DNA of 64,000 nucleotides from JABDMD01 sp965203475 (lineage in GTDB: Bacteria > Pseudomonadota > Gammaproteobacteria > UBA4575). The stretch is taken from assembly GCA_965203475.1 (NCBI GenBank), contig OZ241890.1, positions 124,001-188,000 of the forward strand. The letters run 5' to 3'. This document shows positions 45,683 through 53,541 of the stretch, in pieces (position 1 is the first letter of the stretch; each line of letters opens with the position of its first letter). The notes beneath the pieces are model-generated. The model saw nothing but the letters and a program-made list of their open reading frames with translations. It searched no databases and was not told the origin of the DNA. A program made the translations under genes and the position numbers.

Positions 45683-46867
45683 TTAGTTCCTGTTTAAATG
45701 TAAATTTAGACGGGCTAATGCTAATGCCATCCATCCATTGCACCATCTGAGTAATGTGAACCGTTTTTTAAATAATTTATTTTGCTGATAGTAGAAGCGG
45801 CCATCTGTATTGTACATGTGCTCAATCGACCAATTTGCAATGCGAATACTTAAGTCAGGAAATTTATCTAGGTGTCTGCTGAATGTAATAATTCCTTGTG
45901 CTGCACCATGGATATCATGCGGAAAGTTCTTATCGCTCATCCACCGTGGTGAACCATCCTGATTAAATAGTGAATCTGCATAAAACTGGAGACCGTGCCA
46001 GTATGCCTCTTTGTGTACGTAATCCTTAGTTGCCTCCATATACCGCCATAATGCATCTAATATAAATCCTGTATGATAATTGTCATGACGAATATGCGAA
46101 TCTTTTGGAGGATCAGTGTAATACCATGCACCATATTCCGTTTTTTGCTTGACCACATAATTCACAAGACGAGTTGCATCTTTAATATAACGTTCGTCTT
46201 CTGAAAGTGCAGAGTACTGTGCAAGTACAGCGCCAATTAGAATGCTGACATCCATAACTCGCATATTCATTGTTATGGGCATGTAAGATAAGCATAATTC
46301 ACTAGTTGTGTCTTTAAGTACTACAAGATCATTCATCAAAAATTGAATTGCTTTTTCAACCGTAGTCAAATAATTGCTGTTTTTGGTTTCGCGATATGCA
46401 TCGAGAAATGCTTCACATACAAAACAGGTAACTACGGCATTTGGGGTATTTGTGGGTGCGAAAAAGCCTGGATCCTGCCACGGATAATGGTATCCCCAAC
46501 AAATCCCACTCCACTTTCCCGGCGACTTTAATTTGATTAATAATTCAAGTAATTTATTAATATCTTGAACATATTCATTTTGTTTATGATAACGACACCT
46601 ATCCACTAATCCTTGTGTAAACAACGCGAGTCCTTTTGGATTATAACTAGGAGCAATTAATAAAATTGGTCTCAGGTTGATAGGGAATCTCATCACACCT
46701 TGTATCGCAACAATCCTGCTCCACTTGCTCCAGCCCATTAGGATTTTTAATATCGGGCTATTTAAGCCATCATGCTTGTTATATCCCTTATATTGTCTCT
46801 TGCTGCTCCAGTCATAAACTTGATTTAGGATATCGTTCAAGTTTTGATACAATTGAATTTCACTCAC
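45683..46867 (-). CDS. Alpha/alpha-toroid protein of a glycan cluster, function unknown
   Basis: The 394-residue protein looks like an alpha/alpha toroid as found in polysaccharide lyases, glucuronyl C5-epimerases and unsaturated glucuronyl hydrolases. It has regular helix pairs from about 85 to 390 with aromatic-rich loops: GICWGYHYPWQDPGFF, GAWYYTDPPKDSHIRHDNYH, FPHDIHGAAQGIITFS and LLRWCNGWMALALARL. It has no signal peptide, so it should act in the cytoplasm. That is unusual for a lyase and suggests an epimerase- or hydrolase-like step on a precursor, or a binding role. It overlaps asnB by 4 bases. No exact family can be named. Confidence 0.65.
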   Translation of the reverse strand: MSEIQLYQNLNDILNQVYDWSSKRQYKGYNKHDGLNSPILKILMGWSKWSRIVAIQGVMRFPINLRPILLIAPSYNPKGLALFTQGLVDRCRYHKQNEYVQDINKLLELLIKLKSPGKWSGICWGYHYPWQDPGFFAPTNTPNAVVTCFVCEAFLDAYRETKNSNYLTTVEKAIQFLMNDLVVLKDTTSELCLSYMPITMNMRVMDVSILIGAVLAQYSALSEDERYIKDATRLVNYVVKQKTEYGAWYYTDPPKDSHIRHDNYHTGFILDALWRYMEATKDYVHKEAYWHGLQFYADSLFNQDGSPRWMSDKNFPHDIHGAAQGIITFSRHLDKFPDLSIRIANWSIEHMYNTDGRFYYQQNKLFKKRFTLLRWCNGWMALALARLNLHLNRN

Positions 46868-48720
46868 TGATTATCCTCAAATATAGCAATCCAAATGTGT
46901 GTAGTCAGCATTAGATAAAGCATAAAAAAATGCCATCGTAGCCATTTTTGTGGGTTTTGTTTTAAAATGTTTTCTATAAATTGAGGATTAAATAATCCGT
47001 AGTGATTTATTCGTTCTGTGCTTAACCATCTATTAACAAGCGGCATTAGTGTATTTGTTACAAATGTTGGTGCATCAACTTGAAACCCACTTTTAGGCCT
47101 TTCAAGAATTGATTGCGGTAATACATTTGTCAGCATTCTCTTCATGTATCCTTTGAGTTTGCCATTAGGCATTAATTTTTTACGATCCATTGAAATAATG
47201 CTTGATGAAAACTCAACATCTAAAAATGGAACCCTGACTTCTAATCCTTCAGCCATACTCACTCTGTCTTCTTGCCAAAGTAGGTCGTTTACCATTTTAT
47301 TTTTCCATTCGAACATCATCATTGATTTAACTGGGTCAGAATAATTCGGCCATAAATCATCAAGTACCCCAAATGCATCCGGCAATTTAGAATCGAGCAT
47401 ACGTTGCCCATAAATTGCTATACGCATAGAAGGCGAATCCCATAAATTTCGTAATATTCCATACACACGTGACCATTTTGTAGATGCGCCTAGCATGTGC
47501 AATGCTCGTTGTGCCTCGGTCCACTGTATTGGCTCAACACGTTCAAGAAAGAAATTGCCTATATTCGCAACATTACGTGACAGAATGGAGGGAGTGATTC
47601 GATTTAATTGATATGATCTACAAAAAATCCGATGAGCATTGTAACCATAAAATAGTTCATCAGCACCAAGACCAGATAGTGCTACTTTAACGTGTTTAGA
47701 TGTAGTTTTTGCAAGTTGACTAACTTGTAGAGCATTAATTTTTGGAACCTCGAGATGCTTTATAAGGCTGGTTAAATCATCAACACTATTAGGCACTGAT
47801 TCACATTGATTTTTTATATTAAGCAGTTTAGCTGTAGTTGCAGCGTTTTTGGCTTCATTCGGATCATCACCCACATCAACAGTGAAACTTCTTAAATTTC
47901 TTCCAGTGCGTTTTGCTAAGGCACATATTGTTGCGGAATCAATGCCACCAGAAAGATAACATCCAACCTCAACATCAGAAGTGCAATGTAAATCTACAGC
48001 TTCAATTAGTGATTCAAGAGGTTTCTTTGTGGTCGCAGCTGAATATGGATCTAAGTTATGTTCAATTAATTCACCGTTAGCTTTCCAAATAGAAACTGTT
48101 CCAGGAGTAATTTGTTTTATACCGCGAAATAAAGTTAAATTACCCGGAAGATATCGAAAATTAAGTAATTGGTGCAGGGCTGATTCATCTAATTCATTTC
48201 GAAAATTTTTAAATTTGAGAATCGCCTTAGCTTCTGACCCAAATACCAGACTTTTATCTATCGTAGAAATAAATAAAGGCTTTATCCCTACAGGGTCTCG
48301 AACAAGTAGTCCAACTTTATTTTTTTTATCCCAAATAGCAAATGCATACATACCGCGTAAATGATTAAATCCTTTCCATCCATGTACAAGATACAAATGA
48401 TGTATGACCTCGGTATCAGAATCAGTGTGAAACTTACATCCTTTCGCAATTAAATCTTTTTTTATGTTTTTGTAGTTATAGATTTCACCATTAAATATTA
48501 TTGAAAGGGTTTTGTTATGTAAATGCATTGGTTGTGCACCACCTGTAATATCTATTATTGAAAGGCGTTTATGCGCAAATCCGACGTGATTGGATAAATA
48601 AAAACCTTCACCATCTGGTCCACGATGGGAAATGGCGGACGCCATATTTTTTAATATTTGTAAGTCGGTTTCTTGATTGTAAATTGGGTTTTCTGAAAAC
48701 CAACCAGTGATTCCGCACAT
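46864..48720 (-). CDS. asnB: Asparagine-synthase-type glutamine amidotransferase
   Basis: The 618-residue protein has the class II glutaminase domain with catalytic Cys2 (MCGITGWFS), SHRGPDGEGFY, AFAHKRLSI-like GFAHKRLSIIDI and FNGEIYNY. The synthetase domain follows with the PPi loop LSGGIDSATICALAKR (about 255-270) and SGLGADELFYGYN. In glycan clusters such enzymes (WbpS type) are thought to amidate sugar carboxylates rather than make asparagine. The neighbours here support that reading. It begins 3 bases after the DUF354 gene. Confidence 0.85.
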   Translation of the reverse strand: MCGITGWFSENPIYNQETDLQILKNMASAISHRGPDGEGFYLSNHVGFAHKRLSIIDITGGAQPMHLHNKTLSIIFNGEIYNYKNIKKDLIAKGCKFHTDSDTEVIHHLYLVHGWKGFNHLRGMYAFAIWDKKNKVGLLVRDPVGIKPLFISTIDKSLVFGSEAKAILKFKNFRNELDESALHQLLNFRYLPGNLTLFRGIKQITPGTVSIWKANGELIEHNLDPYSAATTKKPLESLIEAVDLHCTSDVEVGCYLSGGIDSATICALAKRTGRNLRSFTVDVGDDPNEAKNAATTAKLLNIKNQCESVPNSVDDLTSLIKHLEVPKINALQVSQLAKTTSKHVKVALSGLGADELFYGYNAHRIFCRSYQLNRITPSILSRNVANIGNFFLERVEPIQWTEAQRALHMLGASTKWSRVYGILRNLWDSPSMRIAIYGQRMLDSKLPDAFGVLDDLWPNYSDPVKSMMMFEWKNKMVNDLLWQEDRVSMAEGLEVRVPFLDVEFSSSIISMDRKKLMPNGKLKGYMKRMLTNVLPQSILERPKSGFQVDAPTFVTNTLMPLVNRWLSTERINHYGLFNPQFIENILKQNPQKWLRWHFFMLYLMLTTHIWIAIFEDNQ

Positions 48721-48723
48721 TTT

Positions 48724-49800
48724 TTATATTTGTGGGTTGGCTGAATTAGAATGAAATACATGCATATTTTGTGGGAGTTGCTCAATGGCGTCAGCAGTAT
48801 AACTGGCTACATCAATAGTTTCGTTAATAAGCTTCTTAGAAGCATCTTTCCAAAATTGTTTTGGATAGCTTAATTTGTTTTGAACTGCTTGTTCAAGAAC
48901 TGCCCAGTTTAGTGTATTAATATTTTTGACTAAATTGTAACGATGCTCTTGTTCATCAGTATAACCTCTACCTGTTTGTGCTGCATAAATTGCTGGAACT
49001 CCAAGTACAGCGGATTCTGAAGCCATTGTCGCACTTTCTCCTATATATAGTCTGCAATAAGCCATTACGTGGTGAAGATCAGAAACATGGCCTTGGTAAT
49101 TAAGCGGCTTATATTTTTCAGGTAAGGGAGCTTCGGAAGAAATTATAACTTTGCCTAGTGATACAAGATAGTCAATTAATGATTCTAATAATTCAATTGT
49201 CCAGCCTTTTTCCCCAATATCATGATTGGCTTCCCAGGAGACAATACGAATTAGAAATGTATCTTCTGATTTAGAAAGTCCATTTTTTATTGCTAGCTCT
49301 AAATTTGGTAAAAAATAATTTGGATGTAGATACGATAATTCATGGTAACCACAGTATCGAATATGTCGTTTTTTTGGCACCCAAGTCTTATAGCATGAAG
49401 GTACAATTACACATGAAGCAAATGGATATGTAATAGCATTTTGCAAAGTTGCATTCTCGGTATCATAAAATACAAGAGATGGTATACGAGAAAATAGTCC
49501 AACATGAGAAATGAATGTTCCACCAATAGCAGCCATAATATTCGGTTGAAACTTTTTTACTACTTTCCAAAGCGCATAGTCACGTTTAATTAGTTCTGAG
49601 GCAAGTCCAAATAAGCTAGGTTTTTTTACAAGAGCAGAAATTGGCTTATGTGTAATTTCAAGTTCATTTAACAAATCAAGTGCTACATCTTTATCCCGGC
49701 TTGTGATCATCAGTTCATGTCCACGCTCTTTTAAAATGAGAGCAGGATTTTTAAAAAAATGGACATGCGCAGGATGCGCTATATCAAATAATATGCGCAA
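48724..49800 (-). CDS. DUF354 family protein, glycosyltransferase-like
   Basis: The 358-residue protein begins MRILFDIAHPAHVHFFKNP, the DUF354 signature, followed by LKERGHELMITSRDKDV. The rest has a GT-B-like two-domain layout: PNIMAAIGGTFISHVGLFSR, VFYDTENATLQNAITYPFA, and in the C-terminal half VSDLHHVMAYCRLYIGESAT with MASESAVLGVPAIYA, the typical nucleotide-sugar-binding region. Members are found in archaeal and bacterial glycan clusters next to asnB genes. A glycosyltransferase or epimerase role is likely but unproved. Confidence 0.8.
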   Translation of the reverse strand: MRILFDIAHPAHVHFFKNPALILKERGHELMITSRDKDVALDLLNELEITHKPISALVKKPSLFGLASELIKRDYALWKVVKKFQPNIMAAIGGTFISHVGLFSRIPSLVFYDTENATLQNAITYPFASCVIVPSCYKTWVPKKRHIRYCGYHELSYLHPNYFLPNLELAIKNGLSKSEDTFLIRIVSWEANHDIGEKGWTIELLESLIDYLVSLGKVIISSEAPLPEKYKPLNYQGHVSDLHHVMAYCRLYIGESATMASESAVLGVPAIYAAQTGRGYTDEQEHRYNLVKNINTLNWAVLEQAVQNKLSYPKQFWKDASKKLINETIDVASYTADAIEQLPQNMHVFHSNSANPQI

Positions 49801-49812
49801 ATCAAGGCACCA

Positions 49813-50679
49813 TTAATCACGGGAAGATTTATACAGTAAGACAGTAATTTGTTCTGATACAAGTCCAATCATGAAAATTATCATCGATACAATAAACAAA
49901 AGCGCGCTCATATTCGTAAATCTACCAATACTTGTATAAGTATATCCATAATATGCAAGACCAATCATAAACAGAATGGCGCTGATTGGCGTAAAAATTT
50001 TTAATGGAGAATAAAGTGTGCCAATCTTGAAAATTATAATCAAAAATCTAAATCCATCCTTAAATATTCGCAAATGACTTTTGCCAGATCTTTTTTCTGT
50101 TTTAATTGGCACATAGGCTACAGGGTAGCCACTTCTGAAAAATGACATTGTTATCGTAGTTGGATATGAAAATCCATTTGGCAGTAGGTATAAAAATCTT
50201 GTAAATTGTTTTCTATTGACTGCTCTAAAACCTGAAGTCAAGTCTTTTATCTTTTTCCCAACAATAAAGCTCGCTAGATAATTGTATATTTGATTTCCAA
50301 GCCATCGACGTTTACCAGCTTGTGATTGATAACTTCTCGCGCCTACTACCATTGCATATCCCTCATTCAATTTATTTAGCAATAGTTCAATATCTTTAGG
50401 ATGATGTTGTCCATCAGCATCCATGGTAATCAAAATATCTCCAGTTGCATGACGAGCCGCGCTTTTAATTGCAGCACCATTACCCATACTGTAAGGATGA
50501 TGAATTACTTCTACTTTTGAATTCTTGGCAATCAGGTGGGTACTATCGGTAGACCCATCGTCTACCACTATAATTTGTGCTAATTTGTAATTTTTACGTA
50601 GATTAGGCAATAGGACTTCAAGGGATTGTGCTTCGTTTTTCGCAGGAATTATTATTGTAACTGACTTATTCAATGTCAT
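49813..50679 (-). CDS. GT2 polyprenyl-phosphate glycosyltransferase (DPM1-like)
   Basis: The 288-residue enzyme has the GT-A fold of dolichol-phosphate-mannose synthases: VTIIIPAKNEAQSLEVLLPN, IIVVDDGSTDSTHLIAK, GNGAAIKSAARHATGDILIT followed by the DADGQHHP motif, LTSGFRAVNRKQF and KTEKRSGKSHL. Two C-terminal membrane helices (about 232-250 and 255-280) anchor it. Such enzymes load a sugar onto undecaprenyl phosphate on the cytoplasmic side. The next gene upstream in transcription is a GT-C enzyme, a class that uses exactly such lipid-phosphate sugars. The pairing suggests donor maker and user. Confidence 0.87.
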   Translation of the reverse strand: MTLNKSVTIIIPAKNEAQSLEVLLPNLRKNYKLAQIIVVDDGSTDSTHLIAKNSKVEVIHHPYSMGNGAAIKSAARHATGDILITMDADGQHHPKDIELLLNKLNEGYAMVVGARSYQSQAGKRRWLGNQIYNYLASFIVGKKIKDLTSGFRAVNRKQFTRFLYLLPNGFSYPTTITMSFFRSGYPVAYVPIKTEKRSGKSHLRIFKDGFRFLIIIFKIGTLYSPLKIFTPISAILFMIGLAYYGYTYTSIGRFTNMSALLFIVSMIIFMIGLVSEQITVLLYKSSRD

Positions 50680-50735
50680 TTATAAAAATTGTGCTGGTTG
50701 TTTATTTAGAATAACTAGTGCTATTTGTCTGTAAT

Positions 50736-52673
50736 TTAGTATGTATAGTTTGCTTCATCAAATATTTTATACACTTTTCTAATAGATGCGGCATTAAATC
50801 CAAATTTATCCATACTTTCTAAAATTTTAACTTCTTCTAAGGCCTCATTATATTTTCCTTTTCTTAGATAAAAATTTATGAGCTCAATTCTATAATTAAC
50901 AAAATTTGGAGAAGTTTCAACTGCAGCTTTAGCAAGTTGCATCGCTTTCCCAGAGTCATTTAATATTTTGTCATGATAAGCTGCTAAATTATACAGTAGT
51001 CTAGATTTTGATAAATTAGAAAGATTTGTGCTTTTCGTAGCTGCATCAATAATCTCTAAGAAAGAGCTAGGGGGTATATGACATGAGCCATCAATAACTC
51101 TATCAGTTAGTATTATAATTCCAAGTTCTGATTCAGTACTAAAATCCTTGTTTTCTATTTTTTCTTTTATTATCTTGACGATAGAGGAAGAAAAGTCACC
51201 ACTATCCATACAAGAAATAATTGACTCAGCAATAATTGGTCCAACATGTTCTGGGTCCAAGTCTCCAGCTTTTCTAAAATAATATAAAGCATCCTTATAA
51301 TACTGTTGTTTTTGTTTGTGAATTTTAGATTTATAATATAACGCTTGGTAATATCCTCCTACAGTCATATTTGCTCTGAATGAGTCGGGATGTAATTGCA
51401 CATCGTGTATTGCTAGCTTTATTGGGTTATCCCAATGTGAAGCCCTTATAGCGGTTACACTAGTAAGTACCAAAGTAAAAGATATGACAAGTACTATCAA
51501 TAAATTGATTTTGTTTCTGTTGTTAAAGAAAATAAACAAGCTATAGATTGACGCAAATATTATGCCATATGACGGCAAGTAGTTTCTGTGTTCAAAAGCA
51601 ATTTCAAGAGGAATAATTGTAGATTCAAGTAAATGTCCAGAGAAAAACCAGTAAATGCCAAATCCTATATAAGTAAAACTACTGCGCAAATAAAAACCAA
51701 TTGATAATAAAATCAAAATCAAGAGTGATGCATATAGTGTTGTGATTGGGCTAAAAAATGATTTTGAAATAGTGTAGGTGTCACCGTAGAGTAAGCCCAT
51801 ATTTATTACATTGGGGGCAATTATAGATTTTAAATAATCAACTAATACTCGCGTTTCTGTCATTAATCTTTCAGCTAATGTGAAGCTGCGCCCATGATAT
51901 GCCAGCCATTCCGGATTAAGCATGATAAAAACAACACCTATAAAGCCGGGTATAGCCAGTGTGATTAAATAGAAGCAATATAGGAACATTTTATTACTGC
52001 TAGTATTGCATTTAAATTTAAAAATAAAAAATTCTATACATAACAAATAAATTGGAATTAATACTGCAATTTCTTTTGAAAGAAGTGATAATAGTCCAAA
52101 TAAAAAAATTAGACTAAAGTATAACCAATGTATATTTTTGTTTTGTTGCTTTATTCTTATCTGACAATAGCTAATGACTGCCAGTAGTGAAAATAAAGTT
52201 GCTAAACTTGTCATGCGTTGTACAACATACAACACACTTGTTAATTGTAATGGGTGTAGTAGCCAAATAGCCCCTATTAGCAAAGCCAGATAGTTGGACT
52301 TGGTACGATCTTTATTTTTTGGAAATAAAAATTGCAATAAAAGATTTGATAAAATAATGATGCAAATTCCATTAAGTATGTGAATCACCAAGTTAGTGAT
52401 TTTCATCATTGGTGCACTCAGTCCAGTAAAGTAAGTATTTAGTGCAAAACTAAGCACTGCCAAAGGACGTTTTATTCCAACAGTTTGACCACTCCAAGCT
52501 GCTTGCCAAATGTCTACGGGATCTAAGGATTGCAGATGAATTCTTGGATTATTGACGATATTAGGATAGTCATCAAAATGAAACCCGCCATTCAATCCTG
52601 GAAAATAGGTAGCTATTACTAGCAGGACTAAAAAAAATGAAATATGTTTGGGGCTTTTAAGATTTTCGAACAT
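50736..52673 (-). CDS. TMTC-like GT-C membrane glycosyltransferase with C-terminal TPRs
   Basis: The 645-residue protein has about ten to eleven membrane helices in residues 10-415 and TPR-like helices from about 430 to 640. The first periplasmic loop carries GGFHFDDYPNIVNNP with Asp34-Asp35, the acidic motif of GT-C enzymes. The segment LLHPLQLTSVLYVVQR resembles the conserved HP motif of TMTC O-mannosyltransferases, which also end in TPRs. It is immediately downstream of pilA, where P. aeruginosa has its pilin glycosyltransferase (TfpO/TfpW), although this is a different family. I infer a periplasmic O-glycosyltransferase, with pilin as a candidate acceptor. The terminator hairpin at 52682-52707 ends 9 bases before its ATG. 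Confidence 0.75.
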   Translation of the reverse strand: MFENLKSPKHISFFLVLLVIATYFPGLNGGFHFDDYPNIVNNPRIHLQSLDPVDIWQAAWSGQTVGIKRPLAVLSFALNTYFTGLSAPMMKITNLVIHILNGICIIILSNLLLQFLFPKNKDRTKSNYLALLIGAIWLLHPLQLTSVLYVVQRMTSLATLFSLLAVISYCQIRIKQQNKNIHWLYFSLIFLFGLLSLLSKEIAVLIPIYLLCIEFFIFKFKCNTSSNKMFLYCFYLITLAIPGFIGVVFIMLNPEWLAYHGRSFTLAERLMTETRVLVDYLKSIIAPNVINMGLLYGDTYTISKSFFSPITTLYASLLILILLSIGFYLRSSFTYIGFGIYWFFSGHLLESTIIPLEIAFEHRNYLPSYGIIFASIYSLFIFFNNRNKINLLIVLVISFTLVLTSVTAIRASHWDNPIKLAIHDVQLHPDSFRANMTVGGYYQALYYKSKIHKQKQQYYKDALYYFRKAGDLDPEHVGPIIAESIISCMDSGDFSSSIVKIIKEKIENKDFSTESELGIIILTDRVIDGSCHIPPSSFLEIIDAATKSTNLSNLSKSRLLYNLAAYHDKILNDSGKAMQLAKAAVETSPNFVNYRIELINFYLRKGKYNEALEEVKILESMDKFGFNAASIRKVYKIFDEANYTY

Positions 52674-52676
52674 ATA

Positions 52677-52707
52677 AAAAGAAACGCCCCACTATTGTGG
52701 GGCGTTT
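52677..52707 (-). terminator. Strong Rho-independent terminator after pilA
   Basis: The arms AAACGCCCCAC (52682-52692) and GTGGGGCGTTT (52697-52707) are perfect over 11 bases around a TATT loop. On the minus strand the hairpin is followed by TTTCTTTTT. It is also T-rich on the plus side, so it may be bidirectional. It lies about 57 bases beyond the pilA stop and directly abuts the start of the GT-C gene. Confidence 0.92.
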
Positions 52708-52763
52708 TTGCTTTAAGAATTTAAGAAATTTTTTGAAAAAACGGTTTCAATAAACTCTTAATA

Positions 52764-53243
52764 TTATCCACGGCAAGAACCTGGTAAGTATCTTGGATCA
52801 AATCCATCAGTAGTGCCTGGGCCACAGCGCCATTCAAATACTGGGGATCCAATATCTGTAGCGCTCATAGGGTTACCAGAAGCATTGAAAGGCTCAAGAT
52901 CAATCTGGTTTTGAGTTGCTGTGATTTCAGAACCCAGCGCTAAATCATCTGCTTCTACAGTAATTTCACCATCAGCAGCTGTTCTGATTGAGTTAACAAA
53001 CTGCGATGGATCACTAGCTTCACAGCCCCAAGCGTTAGCAGCTGGCAAGACAGTTCCTGCTGTGGTTTGATAAACCTCAGTTACTGTGGTTCGACATGCA
53101 GAAGCTGCTAATACAACTTCAGATACACGTGCACGTAAGGTGTAGTCTTGGTATGCAGGTAAAGCCACTGCTGCCAAGATTCCGATGATCGCAACTACGA
53201 TCATAAGTTCGATTAAGGTAAAACCTTTTTGAATTTTCTTCAT
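52764..53243 (-). CDS. pilA: Type IVa major pilin PilA
   Basis: The 159-residue prepilin has a six-residue basic leader plus Gly (MKKIQKG), cut by PilD before Phe8. Glu12 is the conserved Glu5 of mature pilin. The hydrophobic helix LIELMIVVAIIGILAAVALP and YQDYTLRARVSEV follow. Four cysteines lie at 50, 74, 140 and 157; the C140-C157 pair would close the D-region loop near the end. Small residues, Ser and Thr are common in the globular domain, leaving sites for O-glycans. A good Shine-Dalgarno (TAGGAG) is 7 bases before the ATG. It is far from pilB but next to pilRS. Confidence 0.96.
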   Translation of the reverse strand: MKKIQKGFTLIELMIVVAIIGILAAVALPAYQDYTLRARVSEVVLAASACRTTVTEVYQTTAGTVLPAANAWGCEASDPSQFVNSIRTAADGEITVEADDLALGSEITATQNQIDLEPFNASGNPMSATDIGSPVFEWRCGPGTTDGFDPRYLPGSCRG

Positions 53244-53286
53244 GGGAATCTCCTATCCTCATTTAAAAATTTAAGTTGAACGTTAA

Positions 53287-53324
53287 AAACCCAGCATCCT
53301 TGCTGATAGAGTCTTCAACGACTC
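53287..53324 (-). promoter_or_regulatory. Tandem hairpins in the pilA leader
   Basis: In the pilA 5' leader, GAGTC/GACTC arms (53309-53313 and 53320-53324, 6-base loop) come first in transcription, followed by CAGCA/TGCTG arms (53292-53296 and 53301-53305, loop of 4). The second is followed on the minus strand by GGTTTTTAA. That resembles a small intrinsic terminator or a stabilising 5' structure. Stems are only five pairs each. Confidence 0.35.
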
Positions 53325-53382
53325 CAACTCCGGAAAAACTGGTGATTGTAAGCACCGAAATGAAACAATCTTGGCTTTATAT

Positions 53383-53400
53383 ATACAGGTATTATGCCAA
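53383..53400 (-). promoter_or_regulatory. Putative sigma54 promoter of pilA
   Basis: On the minus strand TTGGCA is followed, with GG and GT ten bases apart, by CTGTAT. This matches the -24 element of sigma54 promoters well and the -12 element partly (GT in place of GC). PilR, encoded just upstream, is a sigma54 activator, and pilA is its usual target. The leader would be about 130 bases. CTTGGC at 53370-53375 and GCCAAG at 53396-53401 also form an inverted repeat around it. Confidence 0.45.
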
Positions 53401-53514
53401 GATCAGCTCATACCGATAACTCTCTAAAAAACAGTATGTTCGATGGAATCCTATATGTAGTAGGGCAGCAGATAAGCGGTATATTGTGTCAACTCGTTGG
53501 TCATGCTGTTCAAG

Positions 53515-53538
53515 ACTGACAAAAAATGTCAGTTTTTA
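53515..53538. terminator. Hairpin after pilR
   Basis: ACTGACA (53515-53521) and TGTCAGT (53527-53533) form perfect 7-base arms around AAAAA, with a T run on the plus-strand side. It lies 9 bases beyond the pilR stop and separates the pilSR transcript from the pilA promoter region. On the minus strand the trailing T run is missing, so termination in that direction may be weak. Confidence 0.45.
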
Positions 53539-53541
53539 AGG

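Noticed and set aside
39200..52673. The region as a complete O-antigen or capsule locus
   Set aside because: No Wzx, Wzy, Wzz, ABC exporter, initiating sugar transferase or nucleotide-sugar synthesis set was found, so the genes better fit a modification module.
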